DNA from: an uncultured Lachnospiraceae bacterium | GTDB lineage: Bacteria > Bacillota > Clostridia > Lachnospirales > Lachnospiraceae | DNA: 6,371 nt | Assembly: GCA_947653315.1 (NCBI GenBank) | Contig: CANTGP010000184.1 | Span: 1-6,371, forward strand | Direction: 5' to 3' | Part shown: positions 5,388-6,371 of the stretch, piece after piece | Layout: every line of letters begins with the position of its first letter | Position numbering within the stretch: position 1 is the stretch's first letter | The notes under the pieces: model-generated | What the model saw: the letters and a program-made list of their open reading frames with translations, nothing else | Databases searched by the model: none | What the model was told of the DNA's origin: nothing | Position numbers and translations under genes: made by a program

Positions 5388-5654
5388 ATGGAATATTTAA
5401 GCCGTAAATACCGGAATGCCGAAACCGCCCGTGTCCGTTGTTTCGGTTGGGGGGATCGGGTGGAAACGGCAGGATTCCTGCGCAAATGGAATGAGGAGAC
5501 ACGGGACATTGCCTTTGAGGGGATTACGGTAAGGGCGCCGGAAGACCTCGAAGGATTCTTAACCTGCTCCTTTGGCAAAGATTATATGACGCTGCCGCCA
5601 AAAGGGAAAAGAAAGCCTGCACATATTGCGGATTATATTGATTTTGGAGAATAA
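5388..5654 (+). CDS. LicD-family C-terminal portion, separated from its N-terminus by a stop
   Basis: The 88 residues from ATG 5388 to TAA 5652-5654 are in the same frame as the preceding LicD segment. They end with the family's C-terminal signature: FEGITVRAPEDLEGFLTCSF, then GKDYMTLPPKGKRKPAH (residues 67-83 of this piece). The piece has no catalytic acidic cluster, so it is not an enzyme by itself. It has its own plausible SD, GGGGGA at 5373-5378, 9 bases before ATG, so ribosomes stopping at TAG 5367 could restart here and make a separate chain. Whether two chains reassemble is unknown, and an inactive remnant is equally likely. It ends one base before the next start. Confidence 0.75.
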   Translation: MEYLSRKYRNAETARVRCFGWGDRVETAGFLRKWNEETRDIAFEGITVRAPEDLEGFLTCSFGKDYMTLPPKGKRKPAHIADYIDFGE

Positions 5655-5655
5655 C

Positions 5656-6371
5656 ATGGTTTTGGAACGTCTTGCGGGAAAAAAACTGGTGGTATACGGA
5701 ACCGGGCATGTGGCGCACAAATTCCATAAGGCACTGCAGCAACATCATCTGCAGGAAAACATCCGGTGTTTTGTAAGGACGGCGGATGTGAAGGATGGCG
5801 AGGAGTTTGAGGGAATCCGGGTGTGCCGTTTGGAGGATGTCCCGCTGGGGGAGGATACGCTGGTTTGTCTGGCAGTCCATGAATCGCTGCGGGACGAAAT
5901 CGAAAGGACGGTCCGTTTGGTTACACGGCAGTACGAATGGATTTATCCTTATTTGTATGAGCTCATGCTTGGGGAAGCGGAGCAGGAAAATGTGGAATTG
6001 GAAATCTGCCGTCTTTTGAAAAGCTACCGGAATGATTTGCGCCTTGGCGTGCGCATGGCCGCCATCGGGCAGTGGGAAGGAAGGAATACCCATGGATTTG
6101 ACATTTATATCAGGGCGCAGATGTTGCATTGCGGCAGGGAGACGGCAGAGAAGCGGCTGGAACGGTTTCTTGGATTGATGGACGGGTGGCGCAGGTTTGG
6201 GTATGAAAAAAAATATCCGGTCAGCGTGAATAAAAAAGGGGAAGTCATCGACGGCAACCACAGGCTTGCCATGGCGGTTTATGTGGGGCAGAAGACCATT
6301 TACGGAAACGTCTATCCGACGGAATTGTCCGCAGAGGCTATCCACGGAAGGGAAGCGATGCTTCCGGCGGA
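5656..6371 (+). CDS. Rossmann-like plus ParB/sulfiredoxin-like domain protein (3' end outside window)
   Basis: The frame is open from ATG 5656 to the window edge (238 full codons). The start lies one base after the previous TAA and has GGAG (5646-5649) 6 bases upstream. Residues about 8-75 begin KKLVVYGTGHVAHKFHKAL, a glycine-rich Rossmann-type nucleotide-binding start (G15, G17), and end near DTLVCLAVHE, resembling the N-terminal domains of sugar-modifying acyltransferases and related glycan proteins. Residues about 100-180 are helical and charged with no known motif. Residues 187-211 read YPVSVNKKGEVIDGNHRLAMA-type sequence: a strand with the G-x-V-I-D-G-N-H-R-L motif (195-204) seen in the ParB N-terminal/sulfiredoxin fold, including free-serine kinases such as SbnI and SerK. 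No ParB helix-turn-helix is visible. The function is unknown; a nucleotide-dependent small-molecule kinase or carrier-modifying role in the operon is possible. Confidence 0.75.
   Translation, partial: MVLERLAGKKLVVYGTGHVAHKFHKALQQHHLQENIRCFVRTADVKDGEEFEGIRVCRLEDVPLGEDTLVCLAVHESLRDEIERTVRLVTRQYEWIYPYLYELMLGEAEQENVELEICRLLKSYRNDLRLGVRMAAIGQWEGRNTHGFDIYIRAQMLHCGRETAEKRLERFLGLMDGWRRFGYEKKYPVSVNKKGEVIDGNHRLAMAVYVGQKTIYGNVYPTELSAEAIHGREAMLPA

Noticed and set aside
5524..6345. Long minus-strand open frame (273 codons) opposite the last gene
   Set aside because: Shadow of the plus-strand coding frame; no SD, no recognisable motif, and the plus strand carries clear domain motifs and an operon-spaced start.
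1..6371. Insertion sequence, CRISPR array, tRNA or attachment site
   Set aside because: No regularly spaced repeat-spacer pattern, transposase motif, terminal inverted repeats with target duplication or cloverleaf was found by eye; the only direct repeats are the oxidoreductase duplication and the 15-bp array.

Overview
The window looks like part of a surface-glycan (capsule, teichoic-acid-like or exopolysaccharide) decoration locus from a low-to-mid-GC Firmicute, most likely a gut Clostridia/Lachnospiraceae-type bacterium. The reasons are purine-rich coding strands, AGGAGG-like ribosome binding sites, tightly packed co-directional genes and the protein families present. The organism is inferred from style and family content, not proven. 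No rRNA, tRNA, CRISPR array or transposase was found.

Layout: the tail of an unrelated or unidentified gene (1-138) is followed by a gene-free stretch of about 400 bases (139-535). That stretch holds two candidate sigma-A promoters and a striking pair of abutting RNA hairpins (268-331). A seven-ORF, plus-strand, operon-like block then runs to the window edge: (1) a TagD-like cytidylyltransferase fused to a Gfo/Idh/MocA oxidoreductase (536-1888); (2) a stand-alone Gfo/Idh/MocA oxidoreductase that is a tandem paralogue of the second half of the fusion (1885-2907); (3) a SAM-dependent methyltransferase (2922-3707); (4) a HisC-like PLP aminotransferase (3714-4772); (5) and (6) a LicD-family phosphotransferase split by one in-frame TAG (4833-5369 and 5388-5654); (7) the 5' part of an unusual protein with a Rossmann-like N-terminus and a ParB/sulfiredoxin-like DGNHR segment (5656-6371, open at the edge).

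Inferred joint role: LicD proteins move a phosphorylated small alcohol from a CDP carrier to a sugar hydroxyl. The other genes are what would be needed to build such a carrier. Oxidoreductases would make or modify a small keto/hydroxy phosphate, an aminotransferase would install an amine, a methyltransferase would methylate, and a cytidylyltransferase would activate the product as a CDP conjugate. The cassette is therefore a good candidate for making and attaching a non-standard CDP-activated (amino-)alcohol phosphate. The chemical identity of the substituent cannot be read from the sequence.

Main oddities: the nucleotidylyltransferase-oxidoreductase fusion; loss of the catalytic lysine (EKP to ENP) in the fused oxidoreductase while its tandem copy keeps it; a 15-bp repeat array inside the second oxidoreductase gene; the amber codon splitting licD; the structured leader; and the Rossmann plus ParB/Srx-like last gene.
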